Notes: generated by a model not told the origin, from the sequence alone. A DNA stretch of 64,000 nucleotides from Apostichopus japonicus (GCF_037975245.1 NC_092575.1:5699501-5763500), one strand, 5' to 3'; shown: positions 1 to 9,895, counted from the stretch's first letter. A program made the numbers and translations.

Positions 1-870
1 GTTCTGATTGTAATTGAATGATTCATTCAGGATGTTTCCTAGAAGTTTTCTCTCGTAAAAGAGCGCTTGAACATTAGGCTCGCACTAATTGATACCGATG
101 TACGAGCTGACTTCCTACAGTCATTTAACGTCCATGGAATTACCTTTAAAAGGCTGAGAGTTCATATTAATCATAGCGTGATTGCTCCCTTGCGTCGAAC
201 CATTAAAATTGATAGATAACTGAAATAATCTGCAGCATGTTGACAGTTAAACTGCTTTTTCGCATTTGTATTCCCAAATGAATGAAATATCGGAATATCT
301 TTTCTTCTACGAATGTCTCTGACCCACGTTAGGAGAGTTAAAGTGATATTGTTCAATGTTTGAACGTTACTGCATGTACCATTAATGCATGGTACTTGGT
401 AGGCCTACATAGGGGATGGTTTATTTCTTTGATTGTTTGTCCGGCTGTAAGCTTCATAAGCTTCATTGGGCTATCATGACAGTGCATGCCTGCTACAAGC
501 CTGCTACAGCCTTGCTACAGCCTTGCTACGGCCTTGCTACAGCCCTAGAAAGATGCTGTCGCTTTTTGCCATCGTGTTCAAATAGCTGCCACATTGCAAT
601 TTTTCCCTTTTGATTAGGCTGAAATTTCGTAAGTCATTTGAGCAAGTTAGAGTCTTATATGCTAACATATCGATGAATTCGGAAGTCATTTAGAGGCTTT
701 CTTAAATTGTAAAAACTTTCCGACAAAATTTGGCCATGTATATAGACATGCTGCCATTAATTAGAATGCACTTAAAACGAGTTCTCTCTTTTTCATTCCT
801 TGAGGGTCCAAAGTGCAATTTGTAATGCTACCGGTTGACACTAAACGCACGATACATAACATATGAGATG
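1..870. other. Non-coding left flank
   Basis: AT-rich sequence without a convincing exon or RNA gene. Short open frames here have no recognisable protein similarity and no splice context. The only structure I see is a small 11-bp tandem run at 489-544, listed separately. Confidence 0.5.
489..544. repeat. Short tandem repeat, about 11 bp x 5
   Basis: Five head-to-tail units of 10-11 bp with consensus CCTTGCTACAG run without a gap. The first two units carry CCTGCTACA variants. It is a simple microsatellite-like expansion with no sign of function. Confidence 0.8.
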
Positions 871-1618
871 GACACTCATTTAAGAAGAGATGATGTAGTG
901 GTCATTTAAATTGGTCAAGCACTCTTTGGACCGGGCAAGACGCATTATGGTACTCTTCTACACTGTCTTAAAAAATCATATGACCCATCGGTTAGGTGGT
1001 CCAAGGCGTTCTGTTCTTGATTAGGGCCCAAATGCTTTTTATTCGTGATCCTGTTACATTAATTTAAGAAGTAATGATTTAATGGTCAGTTTAATTGGTC
1101 AAGCACTCTTTGGACCGGGCAAGACGCATTATGGTTCTCTTCTACAATGTCCTTAGAGTTCATGTTAACCATCGGTTTGGTGATCCAAAGCGTGCTGCAT
1201 GGATTAGGGCCCAAAGCTTTTTTGTGGTCCCGTTACACTCATTAAAAAAGTAATGAATTAGTGGTCATTTAAATTGGTCAAGCACTCTTTGGACCGGGCA
1301 AGACGCATTATGTTACCCTTCTACAAGGTCTTTAGATTTCCTATGACCCATTGGTTGGGCGGTCCAAGGCGTGCTGGTCTTGATTAGGGCCCAAATGTTT
1401 TTATTTCAGTTCCCGTTATACATTTATTTAAAAAATGTTTATTTAATGGTCATTTTAATTGGTCAAGCACTCTTTGGACCGGGCAAGACGCATTATGGTA
1501 TCCTTCTACAATGTGTTAAGAATTCATATGACCCATTGGAAAGGTGGTCCAAGGCGTGCTAGTCTTGATTAGGGCCTAAAGTAATTTTTGTACATTAATT
1601 TAAGAACTGATAAAGTAC
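871..1618. repeat. Tandem array, units of about 180 bp (left part)
   Basis: The core GGTCAAGCACTCTTTGGACC recurs at 913, 1097, 1276 and 1461, spacing 184, 179 and 185 bp. Each unit continues with a conserved GGGCAAGACGCATTATGG block, then a GGTCCAAGGCG block and a GATTAGGGCC block. TTTGGACC and GGTCCAAG are inverted relative to each other inside a unit. The array is interrupted at 1618 by the LTR element and resumes at 9790, so it predates the insertion. Units differ by scattered substitutions, so it is not freshly amplified. No coding potential is visible. Confidence 0.85.
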
Positions 1619-1890
1619 TGTCGTATAGTGATGTCAAAATTTCAGAGTTAATTACGTAAAGGGTACTTCCCCTACTCATGTGATAATCATTGTCCAATCA
1701 TATGCATGTTTTACGTGACGGGTTTCCGAGGGTGGAAAATTAGAGGAAGGAGAAGAAGAAGTGTGCTTCGAAGTTGTAAGAAAGGAAGAGAAAATAAATC
1801 AGTTATAACAATCAAGATTCTACTAAGTCTACTTTATTGGTTATTTCGTAAAGGAGAGAAAAAAAACACCCCAAACGGACAAACACAACA
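1619..1890 (+). repeat. 5' long terminal repeat
   Basis: A 272-bp LTR with TG...CA ends. It contains an AATAAA polyadenylation-type signal at 1793-1798. It is flanked on the left by the target duplication GTAC and on the right by the primer-binding-like site. A 60-90 residue open frame through it is a by-product and not a gene. Confidence 0.95.
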
Positions 1891-1908
1891 TGGTGCAGGA
1901 GCGGAGCT
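1891..1908 (+). other. Primer-binding site of the LTR element
   Basis: The bases directly after the 5' LTR read TGGTGCAGGAGCGG. This starts with the TGG that complements a tRNA CCA end. It resembles the 3' end of a leucine tRNA with one base missing. The tRNA identity is a guess; the position is the real evidence. Confidence 0.7.
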
Positions 1909-3138
1909 TTCGGCACATCTGCGGGACTTTATTCAAGCCGTATCCTACCGTACAGTTCAACCAAACGTCTGACTAGCTTAGGTAGACGAACCTACGCTAT
2001 AACGATTTAGCCTAGCCGAGACTACGTCTGTAACCATCAGGCCTAGCTGCGATTGATGTAGTGTCCGTCTTCAGGCATTTAAATAAGCCTAGAATCTTTG
2101 GGACTGAAACACACTTTCCATCATTTGTGAGTATGACCATCAAAAGTTTAGGCTATCCCATGACCAACCACTGACATTCGATGAACTTTGCCTAGCCTAC
2201 GCACATCCAAATTAGCTATCCAGTGACGAAGCCACCATCGATCTCATTTTTTTGCTTAGAGTGTACAACGCAACTTAGGCTCGAGACTTTCCATATGCTT
2301 AACTACATCGTTAACGAATCCTATCATAGCCTATCGGTCATAGGCCTACGTACATTGTGAGCCATAGCCAACCGTAAGTTCGTAACGTAACTGGCATCGG
2401 ACTGAAATTGAAAAGGCAAATTGTAGAACCTCATTGATGACGTAGATTGGATGTTTGTTTTTTTTCGAGCTTATATTCACTGTGGAGCCGATGACCCTGT
2501 GGCCAACCAAAGCCTAGCTCTACACTAACCTTCAGCTTGAATTCACCATAGCCTAGCCTATGCTTTCAACAAAGAGCCATGAAGCCTAGCCCTTACTGGA
2601 GCTTACAGCACTGTAACCTGGAATAGCATACTGCAGCCTAGCCTACTACACTAATGCAGCCTGAAGCATTGAAAAAACCTAGCCAAAGCAGTCTTACAAG
2701 GGAATTCAGCTCAACAATCTAGCCTGCCTGGACTAATCCTATTCAAAACAAAACAAAACACGTTCAAGACTTTAGCATCAGAGAGTCTCTGCAGCAATTT
2801 CTAACCGTTCCTGAACTTTGGTATTAGCCAACATCTACCAACAGTTTTCTACCGGTGGCCTACCATACCAGTACCTACTACTCGAAAGCCTATGTGCAAG
2901 AAACTACCAACCAGTCTAACGTAAAAATTTATTTATATTATCGTCAGTCGAGTTGTAACCTTACATAGCCTACAACAGATATTTGATACACTGGTCAATC
3001 TTTTCATGTTACTTGGTGTTGCATGCACATTGATCAAGGCAAATATTGGTCTGCCATACTGAAGGGCCTAGCTCTAAATTGTGCAAATTTTCAGATTTGG
3101 CCAAGCTTTTTCTCACAATTCACTTTGAGTTTTGTGGT
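1909..3138 (+). other. Untranslated leader of the LTR element, GCCTA-rich
   Basis: A leader of about 1.2 kb lies between the primer-binding site and gag. It has no long open frame, but the pentamer GCCTA and its reverse complement TAGGC recur many times, often as GCCTAGCC or GCCTAGCCTA (for example near 2009, 2190, 2548, 2585 and 2636). Packaging or dimerisation signals would be expected in this interval. No function is shown by the sequence itself. Confidence 0.7.
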
Positions 3139-3192
3139 ATGTTTGATGTGAATTTATTTTGGGTATTAGTCGTTAGTGTTTCATCAGTTAAC

Positions 3193-4161
3193 ATGGCACA
3201 ACCAGCGCAAAGGTTAAGAGTAACAGATTTTCTTCCTACAAGATTTTGTGGTGATAGAATCGACCGTGATTTGTGTAGAGCACATTTTTATACCTTTGTA
3301 GATTACTTAGAGGCTCATGACCTGCATGAACCTGCTGATCAGGCAGAACTTCACAATGTTGTACAACTTTTCAAACGTAGCCTCCAAGGTACTGCTAGAT
3401 TATGGATTGAAGGAAAGGTATTTGAGACATTACAGGATTTACAAACTGTGTTTGTCAATCGCTTCAGTCCATCACAGTCTCAATTTGCCCATGTCACCCA
3501 GTTTGAGAATATTACATATATTCCTGGGGAAAGTGCTGAGCAACACTTATCCAAAATAAGACAACTTGCTCAAATAATAGGGTATGGGGATGACCAAGTA
3601 AGAGATAAGTTCTTATCAACCCTGCCATCAAAATGTCGCACTGCTGTACTAATGTCAGCTCCTGACAACATTTTGGAGACCATAGTTACTCGTACCCAGT
3701 GTTTTTTTGATCTCCGGGATGAAAAAGCTTCTAAGGAAGTATCATTCTCTGCTAGAGAAGTAGCCCCTGCCCCAAATTCTGCAATATATGATGAGATAGC
3801 ACAGTTGAAAGATCAGTTGCAGACTTTAAATATGGCACAAGGAGAGTTCAGAGAACCACGCAAATTGCAGCGTGACAGTACTCCCAACCGTAACCGTTCA
3901 AATTCCCCATCAGTTAACAGAGGAGGTAAAAGCCCTAATAGGCGAACCTCAGGATCGCACAATAACTTAGGGAAGGATACTGGTAGATATTACAGACGCA
4001 AAATTTTTTGTGACTATTGCCTGTATCCCGGTCATACATGGCGTAACTGTAGAAAACGGCAAAGAGACCTTGAACAACGCCAAATCCAAAGAGGGGCAAG
4101 ACCTACTTCTGAAAGGGATAATCCTCAGATTGGTGGTCAAGGTATGACTCAGGATTTTTAG
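3193..4161 (+). CDS. gag: Gag polyprotein of the LTR element
   Basis: Encodes 322 residues from the ATG at 3193, which has a strong context (A at -3, G at +4). The frame is open upstream to 3046, but the only earlier ATG (3139) has a poorer context. The central part has the helical retrotransposon-gag character, including a LWIEG segment and a run ending near LSTLPSKCR. The C-terminal part is basic and Ser/Asn/Arg-rich. One zinc knuckle CX2CX4HX4C lies at residues 273-286 (CDYC, then H and C), as expected for RNA binding in the particle. The frame ends at TAG 4159-4161 and overlaps pol, which is in the -1 frame. No matrix or signal sequence is recognised. Confidence 0.9.
   Translation: MAQPAQRLRVTDFLPTRFCGDRIDRDLCRAHFYTFVDYLEAHDLHEPADQAELHNVVQLFKRSLQGTARLWIEGKVFETLQDLQTVFVNRFSPSQSQFAHVTQFENITYIPGESAEQHLSKIRQLAQIIGYGDDQVRDKFLSTLPSKCRTAVLMSAPDNILETIVTRTQCFFDLRDEKASKEVSFSAREVAPAPNSAIYDEIAQLKDQLQTLNMAQGEFREPRKLQRDSTPNRNRSNSPSVNRGGKSPNRRTSGSHNNLGKDTGRYYRRKIFCDYCLYPGHTWRNCRKRQRDLEQRQIQRGARPTSERDNPQIGGQGMTQDF
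4122..4161 (+). promoter_or_regulatory. gag-pol overlap, presumed -1 frameshift region
   Basis: The pol frame opens after an in-frame TAA at 4119-4121 and gag stops at 4161, leaving a 40-nt overlap in which a -1 shift would join them. Pol has no ATG near its start, so frameshifting is the simplest expression route. The best slip candidate is the T-run in GGATTTTTAG at the gag stop, but it is not a canonical X XXY YYZ heptamer in the gag frame. Confidence 0.55.
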
Positions 4162-7100
4162 AAGGGGAGAGTTCTCAGTGCGCTCCTGAACCCTCTCCCT
4201 ACGTAAATTCTTTGAGGACACCAACTAAGCCTAATAAGAAACAAGGTGATAATAATCATCATAAGGCAGAATATTTGGACAAAGTTGAAGTTGAGATTCA
4301 GTTAAATTCCAACAATTATGCAAAAGGTTATTTACCTGACAAGAAGGGTGTTGTTGTACTATTTGATAGTGGGTCTACAAAGTCTATCATTGCTCATTCA
4401 TTTGTTAACTCTTCTAAGTATTTGTCACAACTGAAATGTTCTCATGTGAATCCAGTCACTTTTCGTTTAGGAAATGGATCATATTTGACCTCAGATACTA
4501 TGATAGAGCTTGAAATAGCAATACAAAAGAGAAATTTCAGAATTTCAGCAATGGTTGTTGATAATCTGATTGGAGTTGATTTGATATTGGGATCAAAAAC
4601 TTTGGCAGAATTAGATGGGACCTTGGAATTCAAAACTAACAGGTTCAGGATCTCAGCCAAACAGTTGCATCTCAGACCTTCTGCTTATGTTGCAATTAAA
4701 CCTGGTCAAGAAAAATGCATCACTTTGAAAGGAAAAGTACCACCTTATTTAAGGAATGCAGAGGTAATCATTTCACCCAACAGGTATCTTTCCAAATGGT
4801 GTCCATCACAAATGTTGGTGAAATTTAGAAGAGGTCGAACAAGTATTCCAGTTAAGAATATTTCTCGTCAGACTATACATGTTGTGTCAGATAAGCCAGT
4901 TGCTACTCTACATTTCAGCCAGTTGATTGATGTTGTACAACCTTTGCCATCACAATATGTAACCCAAAAGTCAAGTAATGATTCATTACACAAAGTATCT
5001 GTGGAGTCTAGCACTATTGTTGAGGAACGTGTTAAGAAATATCCACATTTGGATCTAGATGATCCTAATTTGAAATTGTCTGAAGATGAGATTATCCATA
5101 AATATGTCAGTTTGTCTCAGAGTGTGTTAACACCTGATGAAAAAGAGGAAGTGTATGACTTGCTCTCACAAAATAGACAAGCATTTTCCTTATATGGAGA
5201 GTTGTCAAGCTGCCCAAACTTTGAAGTTGATATTGAGCTATCCAATGATGAACCATTTTATATCAGACCCTATTTTGCTTCCGATAGTGGTAAGCAAGCC
5301 ATTGACAAAGAGTTAAACCATTTGGTTAAATTAGGTATTTTGTCCATTGGACATCAGTCTTACACATCTCCGGTGTTACTCATATCAAAGAAGGAATCAA
5401 GTGAAAAGAGGGTAGTTACAGATTTCAGATACTTGAATTCTAGAATAAGGAAAATCAATCATCCTTTCCCATTGCTTTCTGAGACCCTAAAGACAATAGG
5501 GAATTCAGAAGCCAGAGTGTTGAGTGTAGTAGACATTAAGTCAGCCTTTCATTGCCTTCCACTTTCCAAGCATGCACAACAGTATACAGGAATAGCTTCC
5601 TATAATGGAGGAAATCACTTTTACTATAAAAGATTGCCACAAGGTCTTAATATTTCTCCTGGTATATTTCAGGCGAAAATCAATGATATTCTTCAAGCTA
5701 TACCTGGTTCTACAGAATTTTGTATTGCACATCACGACGACATTATCTTATTCAGTAAAGATAAGAGTGAACATAAGAAGCATTTAACATTGTTACTGAA
5801 ATGTTTGGCAGATAATGGATTGAAAGTTTGTCCTAAGAAATGTAAATTGTTCAGAAGCAGTGTATTATACATGGGTCATAAGATTTTTGTGAATGAAAGG
5901 GGTTGTCTGTGTATACAACCACTCGCAGACCGATGTGAAGCAATTAGGAAAATGAAACGTCCAAAAACTCCAAAAGAAACAAGGAGATTTGTTGGAGCAG
6001 TAAACTATATTTCAAATTTTTTTCCCAAAATCCAAAGTGTATTGAGACCAATTCATCACCTTGCAAGAAAGCATAAAAGATTTGTGTGGAGTGATGAACA
6101 TGAGGCAGCATTTGAACAGATAAGATCAATGATGACTAATCCACCAATATTGCATTTGCCAAGAAGTATTGGTACATTCAATTTGTACAGTGACACTTCA
6201 CGTACTGCCACTGGGTCTTACTTAACTCAAACTGTTGAAGACAAAGAATATATTCTTGGTTATTATTCTAAAGTCTTACCACCTGCCTGCCAAAACTATA
6301 GTGTTACAGAGTTAGAGATGTTTGGATTGTTGATAAACATCACAGCATTTAGGCATCTATTGAAGCCAAATGAATTCAATGCATTTGTTGATCATTCATC
6401 TATAGTTCAGATCTTACAATCTAAGGATGAACCTAGCACTTCTAGATTGCGAAAATTAATCCTGAAATTATCCGATTATTCATTCAAGATTGCTTACAAA
6501 AAGGGATCAGATTTGGTTCTAGCAGATTTTTTGTCAAGAAGTCCAAATTATAGTCACTCCGAGATTGACGAAGTTGTTCCTATAGCATTCTCTCTGTTTA
6601 CTTCAGAACTGTTGAATGATGAAGTTAGACAACCTGTATGTAACCCAATAGTTACAAGGTCATATGCAAGGACACATGGTATAGATATTCCAGATTTGTT
6701 CCCAAAGGGCTCAAAGACAAATCAAACTGTTGCAGAGCCAACACAATCGCATAGTGAAATCGCTCAAACTAATGGTCAAATGGCTAATCGGTCTTCTGAT
6801 AGTGGAAACTCCAGAAGACAGTTTCAATTGCATAGACCTGTTAATTTGCCAGAACATGATCACTTGCAAAATGGTGTTAGAGATCTCAGACCACATGTTC
6901 ACACCAGACCACCACCATTGGTAGCCAATGAACCCAGACTGGTGGATAGGGAACCTGAAGAGTTGGTCAGAGATCCCCCTCCTGAATTGTATAGGGTACC
7001 CAAACCACTGATATCCAAAGTAGATGGTCTTGTGACACGTCATGTTCCAAAACAGGCCGAGTTAGATAAGATGATGGATATTATAAAGAGGAAAATTATT

Positions 7101-8927
7101 AGAGATTACAACTTACCAATTGATGTGCAGCAGTTAAAAACTGAACAGGAAACATCAATTTATTTTAAGCCAGTTTATGATTATCTAGCCTATGACATTT
7201 TGCCTAAGGACAGAAAAGCAGCAAAAAGTGTGCAAATGAAAGCAGAACAGTACATTTTATGCAGTGGTGTCTTATTCAGATTATTCTTTCATGATAAAGA
7301 TGATGATTTTACATTGCAACTAGCTGTTCCAGAGAGTCTATCAGAAACTATTATCTCTCGATATCATGACAGTTTATTATGCAATCATCAAGGAGTTGTT
7401 CGTACATATGTCACTATCAGACGTAATTTTTACATGCCTAATATGTTTGACACAATTAGCAAGTATGTCAAGTCTTGTCTAAGATGTCAGCAGTTTAGAA
7501 ATAAGCCAGATTGTTTAAGGCCTTATCATCCTAGAGTTCCTGACAATTACAGACCTTTTGATAGAATTAGTCTTGATTTCAAGTCAATGCCGACTTCACC
7601 TACAGGTTTCAAGCACCTTATGGTAGCCTGTTGTGAAATAACAAGATTTATTATTTGTGCACCACTGAAAAGTCTGGATGCCGAAACTATTTGTGAGGCA
7701 CTTATTCAAAAGATCATTTGTATTTTTGGACCACCATCAAGTCTTATAACTGATTCAGGATCTTCTCTCACAGGCAAATTGGTTCAATTACTATGTAACA
7801 CACTTCAAATTGACCAGAAGATAATAAGTGTTGAAAACCATGGTAGTTTGCAAGTCGAACGACACATCCAAACAGTTGCAAACTTTGTGAAGGTCAATTT
7901 AAACCAATTCGGAACAGATTGGGTGCGTTTTGTAGCGACTTCATGTTATGCCTATAATTCGTTCTCGTCGCCTTATCTGGGCAATTACAGTCCATATGAA
8001 TTGGCATTTGGTAGAAAAGCGCCTGATTTGAGTAATTTGTCTTTCAACCCTATGTCGGGTATGTCTCATACTTATCAAGATTATGTTGAACATTTGAAAA
8101 AGAAATTTCAAACTGTTTCAAAAACTATTCTTTCTCTTCAGAGAAAACATCAGGAAAAGCAAAATGTAGAAATAACACAGAAGTTAAGCAGAATGCCTGT
8201 ATATTCAATAGGACAACTAGTTTACCTATATAAACCATCTTCTTCATCTTTAACAGCAAATTCAAGGAAAATTCGTGCTGAATGGTGTGGACCTTTCGTA
8301 GTTCATCAAATTCTTGATAGAACACATTACATTCTTGCTACACTAAAAGGGGAGATATTACATGATGTTTTCAATTACAACAGACTTAAGCCTGCATTTA
8401 TCAGAGCTTCTAGTGAGAAGAAGAATATAACACATTTGCAAAAGCTAAAAGAAGCTTTGGGTAAAGCTACTGCAAATTCTAGTGATCAAAAGACATCACA
8501 TTCCATTGAGTTTACAGATGAAAAGGGGAACTCATTACCTACTCTTACACGAGAACAATTTATGTGTGTAAGACAAATTGAATCAGTTGGATTAGAAGAT
8601 TATATGAGTTGTCCGTTAGTTAACAATGGTTTAGCTGTACCGTATCCAATTAGTAGAGATCAGCTTGAGAAACAGCTCAAATTAATTGTTGAAGCGCCAA
8701 CAGATAATGAAATGACTATCTGTAGAGCTAGATTTCAAGCAGGAAAATTGCAAGTTTTGTTGTCATTTGCAATGACTTCTAATGATGGCGAAAATCACAT
8801 TTGTTATTTTTGGTGGAATGTTGAAACATATCCAGAGTCAAAGGATATTGTTACAAGCATTTTAAGAGATCGTAGAATTCAGCTGAGTGGAAGTCCACAA
8901 AGGTTTTTCAGAAAGCTTCATATGTAA
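4122..8927 (+). CDS. pol: Pol polyprotein: protease-RT-RNase H-integrase
   Basis: An uninterrupted frame of about 1600 codons, numbered here from 4122. An aspartic protease carries DSG at residues 82-84. Reverse transcriptase spans roughly 415-590, with the domain A aspartate in VVDIKSAF and a catalytic box reading HHDD at 537-540 where Y-x-D-D is usual. RNase H spans roughly 690-807 (SDTS, TELEM, DHSS, ADFLSR). The integrase has a zinc-binding H...H and CLRC region near 1080-1122, catalytic D1152, D1211 and E1246, and a GPF module near 1390. A tail of about 174 residues after LKPAF matches nothing I know. No stop or frameshift was found. Expression probably needs a -1 shift from gag. Confidence 0.93.
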   Translation, partial: SSDWWSRYDSGFLEGESSQCAPEPSPYVNSLRTPTKPNKKQGDNNHHKAEYLDKVEVEIQLNSNNYAKGYLPDKKGVVVLFDSGSTKSIIAHSFVNSSKYLSQLKCSHVNPVTFRLGNGSYLTSDTMIELEIAIQKRNFRISAMVVDNLIGVDLILGSKTLAELDGTLEFKTNRFRISAKQLHLRPSAYVAIKPGQEKCITLKGKVPPYLRNAEVIISPNRYLSKWCPSQMLVKFRRGRTSIPVKNISRQTIHVVSDKPVATLHFSQLIDVVQPLPSQYVTQKSSNDSLHKVSVESSTIVEERVKKYPHLDLDDPNLKLSEDEIIHKYVSLSQSVLTPDEKEEVYDLLSQNRQAFSLYGELSSCPNFEVDIELSNDEPFYIRPYFASDSGKQAIDKELNHLVKLGILSIGHQSYTSPVLLISKKESSEKRVVTDFRYLNSRIRKINHPFPLLSETLKTIGNSEARVLSVVDIKSAFHCLPLSKHAQQYTGIASYNGGNHFYYKRLPQGLNISPGIFQAKINDILQAIPGSTEFCIAHHDDIILFSKDKSEHKKHLTLLLKCLADNGLKVCPKKCKLFRSSVLYMGHKIFVNERGCLCIQPLADRCEAIRKMKRPKTPKETRRFVGAVNYISNFFPKIQSVLRPIHHLARKHKRFVWSDEHEAAFEQIRSMMTNPPILHLPRSIGTFNLYSDTSRTATGSYLTQTVEDKEYILGYYSKVLPPACQNYSVTELEMFGLLINITAFRHLLKPNEFNAFVDHSSIVQILQSKDEPSTSRLRKLILKLSDYSFKIAYKKGSDLVLADFLSRSPNYSHSEIDEVVPIAFSLFTSELLNDEVRQPVCNPIVTRSYARTHGIDIPDLFPKGSKTNQTVAEPTQSHSEIAQTNGQMANRSSDSGNSRRQFQLHRPVNLPEHDHLQNGVRDLRPHVHTRPPPLVANEPRLVDREPEELVRDPPPELYRVPKPLISKVDGLVTRHVPKQAELDKMMDIIKRKIIRDYNLPIDVQQLKTEQETSIYFKPVYDYLAYDILPKDRKAAKSVQMKAEQYILCSGVLFRLFFHDKDDDFTLQLAVPESLSETIISRYHDSLLCNHQGVVRTYVTIRRNFYMPNMFDTISKYVKSCLRCQQFRNKPDCLRPYHPRVPDNYRPFDRISLDFKSMPTSPTGFKHLMVACCEITRFIICAPLKSLDAETICEALIQKIICIFGPPSSLITDSGSSLTGKLVQLLCNTLQIDQKIISVENHGSLQVERHIQTVANFVKVNLNQFGTDWVRFVATSCYAYNSFSSPYLGNYSPYELAFGRKAPDLSNLSFNPMSGMSHTYQDYVEHLKKKFQTVSKTILSLQRKHQEKQNVEITQKLSRMPVYSIGQLVYLYKPSSSSLTANSRKIRAEWCGPFVVHQILDRTHYILATLKGEILHDVFNYNRLKPAFIRASSEKKNITHLQKLKEALGKATANSSDQKTSHSIEFTDEKGNSLPTLTREQFMCVRQIESVGLEDYMSCPLVNNGLAVPYPISRDQLEKQLKLIVEAPTDNEMTICRARFQAGKLQVLLSFAMTSNDGENHICYFWWNVETYPESKDIVTSILRDRRIQLSGSPQRFFRKLHM

Positions 8928-9517
8928 TTTAGTGGAGGTTTTCTAAAACTATAGTCCTGTGTTAATGTTACAGTATATGATATGGTCAATCTCTTCATTT
9001 AAATGCTTTTTGAGGTTGGATCGCCAGTTATAGTATTATTGTGTATTTTGAAGTCCTCAGATTCACAATGTCAAGACAAAGTTGGATTGAATATGTTTAT
9101 TATTCTCTATGATGCTATTATGTAATTGTCCAACAAGACAAAACTATTATCTGGTTGTCTTGAGCGCACCTTTTCAAAGTCATTTACTTATAAGTAACAG
9201 GACCTATGAACATCAATGTTAGTACATGTTATTAACCTATTACAGGAAATGATATTCTACATCTTGAAACTAACCATTTGACATGTACAGTATATTAGAG
9301 TGTTTGAGAGTTATGTTTAGAATGAATCAGATGTAAATTGGTGATTTTATGTTTTTTTCAAAAGGTTGTTTTCTTGATTTCAGAAATTTTCAAGTTTTTG
9401 TTGGTTGACAAAAGGAAACAAAAAGTTTTTGCATCATTTTCAGAGTTTTGGTGTAACAAGAGTTAAAAGAAAAAAAAGATTTGTGTATCAAACCTTTTTT
9501 TTACTAAATTAGGGGGA
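8928..9517 (+). other. 3' untranslated part of the LTR element, with polypurine tract
   Basis: This 590-bp non-coding stretch between the pol stop and the 3' LTR holds no envelope frame. The final seven bases, AGGGGGA at 9511-9517, are the purine tract expected to prime plus-strand synthesis. A second purine-rich run occurs near 9460-9480. Confidence 0.8.
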
Positions 9518-9789
9518 TGTCGTATAGTGATGTCAAAATTTCAGAGTTAATTACGTAAAGGGTACTTCCCCTACTCATGTGATAATCATTGTCCAATCAT
9601 ATGCATGTTTTACGTGACGGGTTTCCGAGGGTGGAAAATTAGAGGAAGGAGAAGAAGAAGTGTGCTTCGAAGTTGTAAGAAAGGAAGAGAAAATAAATCA
9701 GTTATAACAATCAAGATTCTACTAAGTCTACTTTATTGGTTATTTCGTAAAGGAGAGAAAAAAAACACCCCAAACGGACAAACACAACA
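9518..9789 (+). repeat. 3' long terminal repeat
   Basis: A 272-bp copy that I read as identical to the 5' LTR, including the AATAAA at 9692-9697. It is followed by GTAC at 9790-9793, the second target-site copy. Confidence 0.95.
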
Positions 9790-9895
9790 GTACTGGTCAT
9801 TTTAGTTGGTCAAGAACTATTTGGACCGGGCAAGATGCATTATGGTACCCTTCTACATAGTCATTGGAGTTCATAATGACCCATGGGCCATAGAT
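9790..9895. repeat. Tandem array, about 180-bp unit (right remainder)
   Basis: The array core reappears at 9808 with GGTCAAGAACTATTTGGACC and the GGGCAAGATGCATTATGG block. Joining 1618 to 9794 puts this unit about 172 bp after the previous core. It is the last recognisable unit. Confidence 0.8.

Larger units (their letters stand above)
1619..9789 (+). mobile_element. Complete Ty3/gypsy-type LTR retrotransposon
   Basis: An 8171-bp element bounded by two direct 272-bp LTRs that begin TGTCG and end ACAACA, and that appear identical base for base by eye. The 4-bp target duplication GTAC lies at 1615-1618 and 9790-9793. A primer-binding-like TGGTGCAGGAGCGG follows the 5' LTR directly, and a short purine tract AGGGGGA abuts the 3' LTR. 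Gag and an uninterrupted pol are present. The order protease, RT, RNase H, integrase defines the Ty3/gypsy (Metaviridae) arrangement. There is no envelope gene and no chromodomain that I recognise. Identical LTRs plus open frames indicate recent insertion and possible activity. The insertion splits the roughly 180-bp tandem array. Confidence 0.95.

Noticed and set aside
1706-1972. 88-residue frame in the 5' LTR, with a 66-residue version in the 3' LTR
   Set aside because: It lies in the LTRs and differs at its C-terminus only because of the different flanks; no protein similarity.
3046-3192. Longer gag start at 3046
   Set aside because: The frame is open but begins with TTG; the only ATG before 3193 (3139) has a weaker context and would add a hydrophobic leader atypical of gag.
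8928-9517. Possible envelope gene after pol
   Set aside because: No open frame of useful length, signal sequence or membrane segment in these 590 bp.
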